NCBI GenBank assembly: GCA_023390555.1
Contig: JAEWCQ010000012.1
Span: 1-64,000 of the forward strand
Direction: 5' to 3'
Source: Bacillota bacterium
GTDB lineage: Bacteria; Bacillota; Clostridia; Lachnospirales; Lachnospiraceae
DNA: 64,000 nucleotides
Position numbers and translations under genes: made by a program. Below, piece after piece: positions 50,275 to 58,437 of the stretch (position 1 is its first letter; every line of letters begins with the position of its first letter). The notes under the pieces are model-generated. The model saw only the letters and a program-made list of their open reading frames with translations. It was not told the origin of the DNA and searched no databases.

Positions 50275-50796
50275 ATGAACCACTCAGATTCCCATAAAAA
50301 TCCCTCCCGCGAACAGTGCGAAAACATCATTCGGAGAATCCTTGTAACGGAAGTGCAGGAAAAGGGATGTAATGCACAGTTTAAACAGGCTTCCGATTTT
50401 ATGAACTATTTCCAGTCGCTTTACCCTGCCTCTGACGCTTTGACCAAACAGGTACAGCGTGCCATTAAGACAATGAATCTTCCGAAAGATGAATATGGTT
50501 ATTACATAGTCAATAAAACAAGTACACAGCTGGAACAGGAGCAGGAGCTGAAATATCTTTTTCAAAAAAGTTCAGCAGCCATTGATTCTCTTGAAAATTG
50601 TGAAACAGTATTCCTCAGGGCAGATGAGCCGGTTCGCGCGCATTTAATCTATGCACTCAGCCACTCTGTCACATTTGAACATCATTTTGAGACGGTTCTT
50701 GAAACTTCCAACGGAATCCTGTTTTACACGAAAGACAAGGATGCCTTTTTGACCTGTCTGAAAAGTCTAATGGATTCCAGTATAGATAGAAAATAG
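50275..50796 (+). CDS. unknown protein, possibly ArgR-like
   Basis: A 173-residue soluble protein with AAAGGAGTATTCTT before the ATG. Residues about 10-85 could form a winged-helix-like N-terminal domain (DFMNYFQSLYPASDALTKQV, then a beta hairpin DEYGYYIVNK). A C-terminal part about 105-170 has the pattern seen in arginine repressors (CETVFLRADEPVRAHLIYAL, VLETSNGILFYTKDKDAF). Overall length is close to ArgR (about 150), but conserved ArgR core residues are not certain. It may equally be an unrelated small protein. Confidence 0.5.
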   Translation: MNHSDSHKNPSREQCENIIRRILVTEVQEKGCNAQFKQASDFMNYFQSLYPASDALTKQVQRAIKTMNLPKDEYGYYIVNKTSTQLEQEQELKYLFQKSSAAIDSLENCETVFLRADEPVRAHLIYALSHSVTFEHHFETVLETSNGILFYTKDKDAFLTCLKSLMDSSIDRK

Positions 50797-50889
50797 TCTG
50801 AAGTTGTGTTAACCTTAACTTTCTGAATTATAAAATTATCCAGCTTATATTTTCTGACAATTAACCTCACGTTAAAGTATGTCCTATAT

Positions 50890-50934
50890 AAAACAAAACG
50901 ACACTATTTTCAATAAATAATGTCGTTTTGTTTT
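50890..50934. terminator. bidirectional terminator
   Basis: A 14-base-pair perfect stem (AAAACAAAACGACA / TGTCGTTTTGTTTT, 50890-50903 and 50921-50934) between convergent genes, with T-rich flanks on both strands. Confidence 0.88.
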
Positions 50935-50988
50935 ATATTTATCATTTTATCCGTCAACTATTGCTATTTGAGACAATCTTAATATCTT

Positions 50989-52389
50989 TCACTTTCTTTT
51001 CCTTCGTTTTCTTCCAGGTTTTATGATGCGATATTTTTTTCTACTGTATCCATTTTTTGAAATAGTCTTACGTTTTATCAGAGAAAGCTTTCTGCTATAC
51101 TTTCGAAGCAGGAAAATCAGAAGAACAAGTAATGCGGCTCCAAGCAGAATCTGAAAAACAGTGCTGAGATTAATCGTCAATACTTTCTTCTGAGTCTTCT
51201 CCTGCGGAAGAGACTCTGTTTCCGTTTCGGTATTCTGTTCCAGATTGTCAAATGTAAAAGATTCTATTTTGGCGCCGGTTGTAACAATATCCGCACCTCC
51301 GACATCATGTCCTGCAAATGTATAATTTAAAGAAGCAACGACATCACCTTTTGCATCATCGTAACTGATCTGAGGTTCCGCTTCACTGAATTCCGCCGTT
51401 TTTGGAATAACAATCTCACCATCTTTATCCAATTCCACATACGAATCATTTGCATTCAGCACACCGGCATTCAGTTTGTCATTCTCATAACGTGTCTCAT
51501 GATCCGATACATTCAGCACCTGAAAATTGTCAAAACAATAATTATAGAGATTAGTGGAATCTGTCCATTGAGACGGTGAATCCGCATTCATTATGACACA
51601 GATCAATTTCATCCCATCTTTTTCCGCATAGGTCACAAGCGTGCTGTTTGCATCTTCCGTATACCCTGTTTTTCCTCCGGTACAGTATTCATATTTGTAT
51701 TTTGTGCTCCGGAACGGATAGAGCATCTCATTGTGATTTTGCAGACAGGTCTCTTCCGTATGCTTATTGGTAGGTGGAATCGTGTATCTTGCTGTTCCGG
51801 TAATGATCCGGAAATTTTCATTTTTATATGCTTCCCGTGCAATCAGCGCCATATCATAACAGCTGGTATAGTGATTCTCATCTGTCAGTCCATGCGGATT
51901 GGTAAAATTCGTATCGGTACAACCGAGCTCTTTTGCCCGTTTGTTCATCATATCTACGAAATTCTCAACGCTTCCTCCCACCTGCTCTGCTACCGCATAT
52001 GCACATTCATTTGCCGAAGCCAGCATGACCGCATACAGGCACTGTTCCATCGTCATCTGCTCGCCGACATCTCTGGAAATACTGGAACCCTCAGTGTTGT
52101 ATATAGCATCCTTTGAAAACGTCACAACATCATCCATATTGGAATTCTCTAACGCCAGGAGTGTGGTCATAATCTTTGTAATACTCGCCGGATAGTGCTT
52201 TTCATGGCTGTTTTTCTCATACAAAACGGTTCCTGTCGTGGCCTCCATGACAATTGCATTGGGGGATTCCACATCCGGTCCTTCCGGCCAGTAATCGGCA
52301 GCCTTAACATCTGCCGGGTATATAGTAAAAGAACAAACTGCACATACAATTGCAAGTGCAAGACTCTTCCATCTTATCCACTTTTTCAT
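50989..52389 (-). CDS. D-alanyl-D-alanine carboxypeptidase (PBP5/DacF type)
   Basis: A 466-residue secreted serine peptidase with a signal peptide (about 1-31). The three penicillin-binding motifs are present: SITK with Ser69, SAN in VMLASANECAYA and KTG in GGKTGYTEDA. It trims the terminal D-Ala from peptidoglycan pentapeptides. A C-terminal beta domain, a membrane segment (about 405-425) and a strongly basic tail anchor it, with the tail on the cytoplasmic side. It is monocistronic and convergent with the 173-aa gene. Confidence 0.93.
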   Translation of the reverse strand: MKKWIRWKSLALAIVCAVCSFTIYPADVKAADYWPEGPDVESPNAIVMEATTGTVLYEKNSHEKHYPASITKIMTTLLALENSNMDDVVTFSKDAIYNTEGSSISRDVGEQMTMEQCLYAVMLASANECAYAVAEQVGGSVENFVDMMNKRAKELGCTDTNFTNPHGLTDENHYTSCYDMALIAREAYKNENFRIITGTARYTIPPTNKHTEETCLQNHNEMLYPFRSTKYKYEYCTGGKTGYTEDANSTLVTYAEKDGMKLICVIMNADSPSQWTDSTNLYNYCFDNFQVLNVSDHETRYENDKLNAGVLNANDSYVELDKDGEIVIPKTAEFSEAEPQISYDDAKGDVVASLNYTFAGHDVGGADIVTTGAKIESFTFDNLEQNTETETESLPQEKTQKKVLTINLSTVFQILLGAALLVLLIFLLRKYSRKLSLIKRKTISKNGYSRKKYRIIKPGRKRRKRK

Positions 52390-52599
52390 TTCATACTCCT
52401 AACTATATTTACAGTACTTTCTAAATTCGTATAAATATATTCCGATTTTATCCTAATACTTCTAGTATAGACGTATGCAAATCTTCTCGCAATACTTTTT
52501 ATAACAAAATTTATCCTCATTTATCTTAACACAAAAAGCTTTCTTTTACTCTTAATATATTGTAAAATATACGCGAATAATAGAATTTTGGAGGTTCTT

Positions 52600-53241
52600 A
52601 TGAGACTTAGAAATATACCTGCAGCCGGTCCTGCAATTGAGGACAGCGAATACTGTATTTCAGACTGCACGGAGAAAAAAGGGAAGTGGAAAGAGGTTTT
52701 TGGAAATACGAATCCAATTGCAATCGAGATTGGAATGGGAAAAGGGAAATTTTTGATGGAGCTTGCCACTTTGCACCCGGACATAAATTACATTGGTGTG
52801 GAACGCTATGGAAGTGTACTTTACCGCGCTTTACAGAAAATGGAAGAACATTCGCTGCCCAATATTCGTTTTTTATGCATCGATGCGGAAATCCTTCCGG
52901 AACTATTCGAGGAAAATGAACTGGATCATATTTATCTTAATTTCTCCGATCCCTGGCCAAAGGATCGGCATGCCAAAAGGCGCCTGACCTCCAGAGAATT
53001 TCTGGCTCGTTATGACAGGATATTAAAAAAAGACGGCTGCATTGAATTCAAAACAGATAACCGTCCTCTTTTCGAATTTTCCTTAGAAGAAGTACAGGCA
53101 GCGGGATGGCATCTGGATGCCTGCTCGTTTGATCTTCATCACGAGGTCATCCTGAATCAGAATAATATCATGACTGAATACGAAGAAAAGTTTTCTTCCA
53201 AAGGCAATCCAATCTGTAAAATGATAATCTCCCGGACATAA
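52600..53241 (+). CDS. trmB: tRNA (guanine-N7-)-methyltransferase
   Basis: A 213-residue SAM methyltransferase starting MRLRNIPAAGPAIEDSEYCI at ATG 52600, following TTGGAGG. Motif I AIEIGMGKGKFLMELA, YIGVERYGSVLYRAL and NFSDPWPKDRHAKRRL identify TrmB, which makes m7G46 in tRNA variable loops. Monocistronic, with a terminator overlapping its end. Confidence 0.96.
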   Translation: MRLRNIPAAGPAIEDSEYCISDCTEKKGKWKEVFGNTNPIAIEIGMGKGKFLMELATLHPDINYIGVERYGSVLYRALQKMEEHSLPNIRFLCIDAEILPELFEENELDHIYLNFSDPWPKDRHAKRRLTSREFLARYDRILKKDGCIEFKTDNRPLFEFSLEEVQAAGWHLDACSFDLHHEVILNQNNIMTEYEEKFSSKGNPICKMIISRT

Positions 53242-53259
53242 CCCGGGAGATTATTTTTT
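53224..53259 (+). terminator. terminator of trmB
   Basis: A 12-base-pair perfect stem ATAATCTCCCGG / CCGGGAGATTAT (53224-53235 and 53243-53254) with a seven-base loop, then TTTTTTA. It includes the trmB stop codon. Confidence 0.92.
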
Positions 53260-53312
53260 ATTTTGTAGACAGGAGCACGTTGGGATAAAACACGCTGGCA
53301 TAATCTCGGCTC

Positions 53313-54011
53313 CTACGATTCAAAAAAATGACTTCGCTTTAATACTTCTCCCGGTTCCAACACGATGAAATTCTCATCCCATTCCCCTTTCAGCAGCCGC
53401 TGAAGAATGACGGTAGACCCATCTACTGTATTGACTTTCATCTGATTCAGTGAAGCAGCTTTTTGCGCATATTCCAGAATCGGATTTACATCATAGCAAT
53501 CCGTATCAATGATGTCTATATCCGTATAGCTTCCATATATCTGCTTCAGAATCTCATTCCCCTGCTCCCTGCCATATTGTTTCAAGATTCTTTGTGATTG
53601 ATGATAAATCGACTCCTCATCCAGTGTCCAGGACCTCGTCAGATAAATGTGCCCCGTCGAACTGTTATTTTTCCACAGTTCGTTTCCATTTCCCGTACCT
53701 TTATCCACATTTTGCAATAACTGATGGATACAATCGTGGAATTTTGGAATAACAAGTCCTGTATGCTCACTTTTAATACCAAGAATCCCATTTCCACATA
53801 GTCCATAGGTCAACAGGATCTGATCATATTCCTGATGCTCATCAATCACCTTTTGGATTCCATCCTTGAGATATTGCGGACGGTTATGCAGCGCACGTTT
53901 CATCCAGATAATTGGAATGTCACAATTACAAATACGGCACGCTTCCTGCAGCTCATCTGCCAGCATACCGCAGGACAGAATAAGCCATTTTTCATTTTTC
54001 TCTAATTTCAT
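53313..54011 (-). CDS. DUF1638 family protein
   Basis: A 232-residue cytosolic protein with the family motifs ILSCGMLADELQEAC, QILLTYGLCGNGILGI and IPKFHDCIHQLL. The Cys, His and Asp positions resemble a metal or cofactor pocket. DUF1638 proteins are commonly encoded near corrinoid-dependent methyltransferase systems in anaerobes, but none is visible here. Function is unknown. It lies three bases after lgt and is probably cotranscribed. Confidence 0.83.
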   Translation of the reverse strand: MKLEKNEKWLILSCGMLADELQEACRICNCDIPIIWMKRALHNRPQYLKDGIQKVIDEHQEYDQILLTYGLCGNGILGIKSEHTGLVIPKFHDCIHQLLQNVDKGTGNGNELWKNNSSTGHIYLTRSWTLDEESIYHQSQRILKQYGREQGNEILKQIYGSYTDIDIIDTDCYDVNPILEYAQKAASLNQMKVNTVDGSTVILQRLLKGEWDENFIVLEPGEVLKRSHFFES

Positions 54012-54014
54012 TTT

Positions 54015-54812
54015 CTATTCTTCTGAATTGTCTTCGGATATATCTTCCGACACAGTTTCTTTCTTTTCAAATCTTCCCTTATCGGCCTGCATAAAGAATA
54101 ATACGCCTGCAATGAACATAATAATTGATATTATCTGTGACGTGGACATGGAACCGATACTTCCACGATAGTCATCCCGGAAATATTCAATGATATATCT
54201 ACCAACACTATACAAAATCATGTAAAGAGCCGCTACTTTTCCACCTTTCCGATTCTTTCTTGCATACAACAGTAAAATAAGAGCAATCAGGAAATCACCC
54301 GCTGAAGATATTAACTGTGTCGGAATCAGCTTAATACCATTCGGTGCAATATTAGATGTATGGTAAGTAATTCCAAAAGGAAGATCTGTGGACTTTCCGT
54401 AACAACAACCGGCAAACGTACAGCCGATTCTTCCAAATCCCTGTGCAAGAGCCACAGCAGGAATGACAAGATCAAAGTACTCCATAAAATGGGTATTCTT
54501 CTTTCTACAGTAAAGGACACTTGCTGTAACTCCTCCAATAATTCCTCCATATACCACGTATCCATAGCTAAAATCCCAAAGGATGGAAGGATTCTTTATC
54601 ACATCCGGTAATTCTACAATATAATAAAGAATACGTGAACCAAGAAATCCCCCTATAATTGCACACCAAAGGATTCCAAAGATAATATCCGTATCCAGTC
54701 CTCTTTTTTTAGCGCGGTAATCACTTAACAGGTAGGCACAAATAAAACCGATTCCTATCATCAAACCGTACATGTGTATCGTGACAGGTCCAATCTGAAT
54801 ATCATTTAACAT
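54015..54812 (-). CDS. lgt: prolipoprotein diacylglyceryl transferase
   Basis: A 265-residue membrane enzyme with seven membrane segments. MYGLMIGIGFICAYLLSDYR, VVYGGIIGGVTAS and GFGRIGCTFAGCCYGKST are Lgt signatures, and the Arg in FGRIG is essential in the family. It adds diacylglycerol to lipobox cysteines, maturing lipoproteins such as PotD and the DUF4430 lipoprotein of this window. The ATG has no Shine-Dalgarno close by: the nearest AAAGGAG lies about 35 bases upstream, which is unusual here. A C-terminal acidic tail is extra. Confidence 0.95.
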   Translation of the reverse strand: MLNDIQIGPVTIHMYGLMIGIGFICAYLLSDYRAKKRGLDTDIIFGILWCAIIGGFLGSRILYYIVELPDVIKNPSILWDFSYGYVVYGGIIGGVTASVLYCRKKNTHFMEYFDLVIPAVALAQGFGRIGCTFAGCCYGKSTDLPFGITYHTSNIAPNGIKLIPTQLISSAGDFLIALILLLYARKNRKGGKVAALYMILYSVGRYIIEYFRDDYRGSIGSMSTSQIISIIMFIAGVLFFMQADKGRFEKKETVSEDISEDNSEE

Positions 54813-54889
54813 AATTTTTTATGAAACAAAATTTTCTTCTGTTTCCGGCTCCTTTCTCAAAATCGAAATAACGCTTGACTCTACAGTAA

Positions 54890-55150
54890 CTATAATCGAA
54901 ATTTTTCTACTTGTCTACTTCCTATTTTCGATTCATTATTTCCAGGTATTCTCATATAATAAAAAAAAAGAGTTCTGCCATGAAATTCAATAACAGAATC
55001 CTGATCTATACTTATAGAAAACCCGCTATGCGCAATCGATGCCAGGGGATTTACAGATCTTTCGATGAACTTTGCCGCTTCTTCCGTAAAATAAATTGTA
55101 AAAAACCTTTTTGATCCTTGTCCGATAGCGGTGTATAAAATATATTCCAA
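54890..55150 (-). CDS. uncertain 86-residue protein or remnant
   Basis: The frame begins at a TTG (55148-55150) without a ribosome-binding site. The product has protein-like composition (FFTIYFTEEAAKFIERS, HSGFSISIDQDSVIEFHG, TLFFYYMRIPG), with beta-strand and helix-like periods, but no recognised family. It may be the remains of a longer gene whose 5' part is lost: the dispersed repeat at 55152 starts directly before it. I see no promoter and report it with low confidence. Confidence 0.3.
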   Translation of the reverse strand: MEYILYTAIGQGSKRFFTIYFTEEAAKFIERSVNPLASIAHSGFSISIDQDSVIEFHGRTLFFYYMRIPGNNESKIGSRQVEKFRL

Positions 55151-55151
55151 G

Positions 55152-55291
55152 ACTTTTTATTCTATAGCAGACATCTTGTTACATGAACGTATCAAAGATA
55201 TGACTTTTTGATGGAATAAAATTTAGATGCGCAGCTTCACGCGCGGAACAAAAGCTGCACTTTCGATAAAGTAGAATACGGGAGTGTAAGA
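55152..55291 (+). repeat. dispersed ~140-bp repeat, copy A
   Basis: It matches the minus strand of 62650-62789 over its whole length, roughly 70 percent by eye. The best-conserved blocks are GAATAAAATTTAGATGC (55214-55230), CGCGCGGAACAAAAG (about 55239-55254) and GTAGAAT-(2 nt)-GGGAGTGTA (55271-55288). Internal stems are GCAGCTT/AAGCTGC (55231-55237, 55252-55258) and TTTTATTC/GAATAAAA at longer range. In this copy a stem AGTGTA/TACACT and a T-run follow (55283-55303), so it could end in a terminator. Confidence 0.75.
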
Positions 55292-55363
55292 AGTACACTT
55301 TTTCTGACAAAAAAAAGCACCAACCCCATGGCTCCATCAACCACAAAATCAGTACTTTATAAA

Positions 55364-55436
55364 TGCGCCACCAGGGGTTCGAACCCTGGACACCCTGATT
55401 AAGAGTCAGGTGCTCTGCCAGCTGAGCTAGTGGCGC
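55364..55436 (-). tRNA. tRNA-Lys (CUU)
   Basis: A 73-base cloverleaf, GCGCCAC/GTGGCGC acceptor, anticodon loop CTCTTAA, standard GTTCGAA T-loop. CCA is not encoded. A run of eight T residues on the minus strand (about 55309-55316) lies some 50 bases downstream. Confidence 0.95.
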
Positions 55437-55456
55437 ATTTGCTCAATGCAAAAATT

Positions 55457-55485
55457 ATTATATAATATATGTACAAGAATTGCAA
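55457..55485 (-). promoter_or_regulatory. promoter of tRNA-Lys
   Basis: Minus-strand TTGCAA (55480-55485), 17-base spacer, TATAAT (55457-55462), ending about 20 bases before the tRNA. Confidence 0.85.
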
Positions 55486-55542
55486 GCTAAACTTTTAGAA
55501 AATCAAAATATTTTCCCATAACCCACAATCGTCTAACATGAC

Positions 55543-56769
55543 CTACATGTTTGCAAGCAAAGCTGCGATCTCATCCGGTGTCATAATTCTGTTTGGATCT
55601 GACAAATCTGGCATCGGCGGTTTCTCTTCTGCCACCGGTTCTTCGTTCTCCAAAACAGGTTCTTCGATGATCGATTCCTCTTCCATTGACTCCGCTGTCA
55701 TCGATTCTTCCGGAATGGTATCATCCACGGTCGTATCTTCTATTGTCAGTTCATCCAACATCGGTTCTTCCGCAGACGGCTCTTCCAGCGTCAATCCCTC
55801 AGGCAGTGGCTCTTCCGCAGACAACTCTTCCACAGTAAAATCCTCCAGCAGTGGCTCTTCATCAGTTGATTCCTCTGGAATTTGTTCTTCCAGTTCAAAA
55901 TCCTCTCCGATCAGGTCATCAAAAGAAGAGATATCCGGAATTTCATCCGAAGTATCCTCTGCATCTTCAAAAAACGACTTGTCCGAAGCAAACTGTGCTT
56001 CACTTTCCTCCATCAGATCATCCAAAGAATCTTCTTCCGGTTCTGCTTCGAATGAATTCACTTCCTGGAAAGGCTCCTCCTGAGCTGATGGTATTGTCTG
56101 TGAAACAGGCATGACAGACTGCAATGGAACCTGAGAAAATCTCCCTACAGATTGAAGAAACTCATTTTTGATGGATAGTTCTGCTTCCGTTATTTTTGCC
56201 ATTGCCTCCTGCTGTTTTAAAATAATATCTTTATTCGCATGTTCTACGACTTCCTTCTGCTGACTAATCAATTTTTCATTATAAGATACCAGCAGCTCTT
56301 CAAAATTAGAAATCTTATCAAGCAGTTTATCATTGGAATTCATCAATGCATCTGCATTTTCTTTGCTTCGGCTGATACTCACCTTTGCAATTGCTTTCTG
56401 TGCCTCTATAATCTCTTCTGTCGGTGTCTTCATATTCTCTTCTATCACCGCAATACGTTCATTGAGTTCATCAAAACTTTTACGCATTAACAGATAGGAA
56501 GCTTTTTCTGATTTTACAATCTCCTCAAATAACTCATTCTGCAGCTGCTCTCTCTGATAGTTGACCTGAAGAATCGTGGTCAGCAATATGTACAGGACTG
56601 CAATTAACAATACAGTGACTGTAACAAGTCCCGCAAAATAATCTGACGAATGAATCATCATATAGATCTCTGAAACAAGCAGTACAAAAAGTACCATGGA
56701 TGAAAAAACAATCCGTATTTTTCCCATATCCTTTTTTTTCTTTCCTACAACCGTATCCTTGTTCTCCAT
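55543..56769 (-). CDS. membrane-anchored coiled-coil protein with acidic repeats
   Basis: A 408-residue protein starting at ATG 56767-56769 (AAGGAGGATTTTACG). Two membrane segments (about 20-40, 48-70), a long coiled coil (about 75-205), then a very acidic, low-complexity region (about 230-385) with degenerate repeats of the form EEPL-x-E-x-L-x-x-E. It ends with NRIMTPDEIAALLANM, like the LSxDEIDALL peptide at the N terminus of FliM/FliY. The protein follows tRNA-Arg in the DUF3881 operon beside parAB. No family name is certain, and a scaffold or localisation role is suggested by the architecture. Confidence 0.75.
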   Translation of the reverse strand: MENKDTVVGKKKKDMGKIRIVFSSMVLFVLLVSEIYMMIHSSDYFAGLVTVTVLLIAVLYILLTTILQVNYQREQLQNELFEEIVKSEKASYLLMRKSFDELNERIAVIEENMKTPTEEIIEAQKAIAKVSISRSKENADALMNSNDKLLDKISNFEELLVSYNEKLISQQKEVVEHANKDIILKQQEAMAKITEAELSIKNEFLQSVGRFSQVPLQSVMPVSQTIPSAQEEPFQEVNSFEAEPEEDSLDDLMEESEAQFASDKSFFEDAEDTSDEIPDISSFDDLIGEDFELEEQIPEESTDEEPLLEDFTVEELSAEEPLPEGLTLEEPSAEEPMLDELTIEDTTVDDTIPEESMTAESMEEESIIEEPVLENEEPVAEEKPPMPDLSDPNRIMTPDEIAALLANM

Positions 56770-56835
56770 CGTAAAATCCTCCTTGATTATCTGAAGTACT
56801 CCCAACACTTCCTCTGCATCCTGCAGAATTTCTAA

Positions 56836-56909
56836 CGCATCTAACTGGATTCGAACCAGCGGCCTACCGCTTAGGAGGCGGTCGCTCTATCCTACTGAGC
56901 TATAGATGC
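56836..56909 (-). tRNA. tRNA-Arg (CCU)
   Basis: A 74-base cloverleaf, GCATCTA/TAGATGC acceptor, anticodon loop CTCCTAA, T-loop GTTCGAA. It begins seven bases after the DUF3881 stop and lies 66 bases before the next protein gene, with no promoter of its own, so it is probably cut from a mixed transcript. Confidence 0.95.
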
Positions 56910-56916
56910 AAATCTT

Positions 56917-57792
56917 TTATCCTTGGTAATTCAAGCACCCCTGCATCCAGATGTTCCCCTTGAATCTCCTGCCAACAACCGGTTCACCTAATAAATCTTC
57001 TGCTTGAATACAGATATCAAATATCAGGTCATTACAGTCAATTGTCATTACATAGACCGGAAGATTGGTAATCGTATTTGTAATTGTATGGCAGTCAATA
57101 ATTTCTCCCAGTACAGAATACTGATCACTTTCAATTCCATAAGGCATAAAATAGGTATCTACAATACTCAGAATATCTTCTCTTATAATTCGTTTGGAAA
57201 GCATGGAATACATATCAATATCTTCCAAGGTCAGATTCTCTATCGCATCTTCATCGCCTTCTCTGGCAGCTGCAATCAGATGATTCCGATTCTGACTGTT
57301 TTTTTCGTTATTACGCATCTGCTTTTCATCTTTATTAATTGGAAGCAAAATCTTACCCCCAAGAGAAAGTGCAGACAAAGTCGTAGACAGACCATAGGTC
57401 TTATTTCTAATTTTCTTTTCAGAAAGATATTCCGAAATGTTCTGCAGGTAAAAAATAAGTGTGACACCCAGCTTTATCTCATCACAGATTCCCGCATAAG
57501 ATTCCTTATCTGCGTGTTTTTCCACATCCACATTTTCCTGTGTGGTAATTCCTCTTCCACTAAAATAAGGAAAGTAGTATTCTGCCTGAAATGTTTCATC
57601 CTCTAAATATTCACCGCAAACATAGATACCAATCGATTCGCCAAAAGTCTTTTGCATAATTGCAAAGTCATTATTCTTAGAGTCCGTCGTAATTTCCATC
57701 TTATCCGGATGAGCGATAATCTCTTTGATCAATTGATCCACTTCTTTTTTATTCATATCATGAAACCCAATTGCCCTTAGAAAACTATGCAT
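56917..57792 (-). CDS. DUF3881 family protein
   Basis: A 291-residue cytosolic protein with MHSFLRAIGFHDMNKKEVDQ at the start, GESIGIYVCGEYLEDETFQAEYYFPYF in parts, and NLPVYVMTIDCNDLIFDICI near the end. It matches DUF3881, found mainly in Lachnospiraceae near parAB. Role unknown. A GGGAGGTAGTAAT site and its own promoter precede it. Confidence 0.8.
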   Translation of the reverse strand: MHSFLRAIGFHDMNKKEVDQLIKEIIAHPDKMEITTDSKNNDFAIMQKTFGESIGIYVCGEYLEDETFQAEYYFPYFSGRGITTQENVDVEKHADKESYAGICDEIKLGVTLIFYLQNISEYLSEKKIRNKTYGLSTTLSALSLGGKILLPINKDEKQMRNNEKNSQNRNHLIAAAREGDEDAIENLTLEDIDMYSMLSKRIIREDILSIVDTYFMPYGIESDQYSVLGEIIDCHTITNTITNLPVYVMTIDCNDLIFDICIQAEDLLGEPVVGRRFKGNIWMQGCLNYQG

Positions 57793-57846
57793 ATTACTAC
57801 CTCCCTTCCTCTTCGTAAAGTTTATACTTTTTCAGCCTATTGCTCT

Positions 57847-57875
57847 ATTATATAATAGCTGCTTCATTTTTGCAA
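57847..57875 (-). promoter_or_regulatory. promoter of the DUF3881-tRNA-Arg operon
   Basis: Minus-strand TTGCAA (57870-57875), 17-base spacer, TATAAT (57847-57852). The same element as at tRNA-Lys. It lies in the gap after the DUF4446 stop. Confidence 0.8.
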
Positions 57876-57888
57876 TTTGATATTGCAT

Positions 57889-58386
57889 TTAAATTGACTT
57901 CTTTGCCATCTCAAGTGCTTCTTTTTCTTCTTCTGCCAATGCAATTATAGAATTTCCATCTACAATTTCTTTAATATACGTGTAACAGCCCTCTCTGCTG
58001 TGCATTGCATTGATAATAAATCCATCATTTTTTTCATTTAGCATTGCAAGGGAAAAACTAAGTTTACCACCCATCTCATGAAATGCATCGTATTTTACCA
58101 GACCCATTTTCTGATATGTAAATTTCATGCTGGCAAAAATCTGATTGATATTCTGTTCATTCTGACTGCTCGACTGAATCATTGCATCAATCTGATTCAA
58201 TCTTTTTGCTAAGACATCTTCCAAAGACTTAGCATCTTTGCCATTCATAAATAATCTGTATTTCTTTTTTAACTTACTCATCTGGACTACATTTATGATC
58301 ATAAGAATGATCAGTATAAGAACAAGTGCTGCCAAACCAATTACTATATAATCCAAATCTATCCCTAAATATTCTGATATACTCAT
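57889..58386 (-). CDS. DUF4446 family protein
   Basis: A 165-residue protein with an N-terminal membrane segment (about 12-35), a coiled coil (about 40-95), and a C-terminal domain (KYDAFHEMGGKLSFSLAMLN, DGFIINAMHSREGCYTYIK) of the DUF4446 type. Family members are encoded right after parB in many Clostridia, role unknown. The gap to parB is 51 bases. Confidence 0.87.
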   Translation of the reverse strand: MSISEYLGIDLDYIVIGLAALVLILIILMIINVVQMSKLKKKYRLFMNGKDAKSLEDVLAKRLNQIDAMIQSSSQNEQNINQIFASMKFTYQKMGLVKYDAFHEMGGKLSFSLAMLNEKNDGFIINAMHSREGCYTYIKEIVDGNSIIALAEEEKEALEMAKKSI

Positions 58387-58437
58387 ATTGATTCCTCTCT
58401 CATATTCGATCTAATTTCGTAATACAAACATATGTTC

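Noticed and set aside
55538..56083. Long serine-rich plus-strand frame
   Set aside because: It is the antisense of the acidic Glu/Ser repeat region of the coiled-coil protein; Glu codons read backward give Ser codons. It has no ribosome-binding site.
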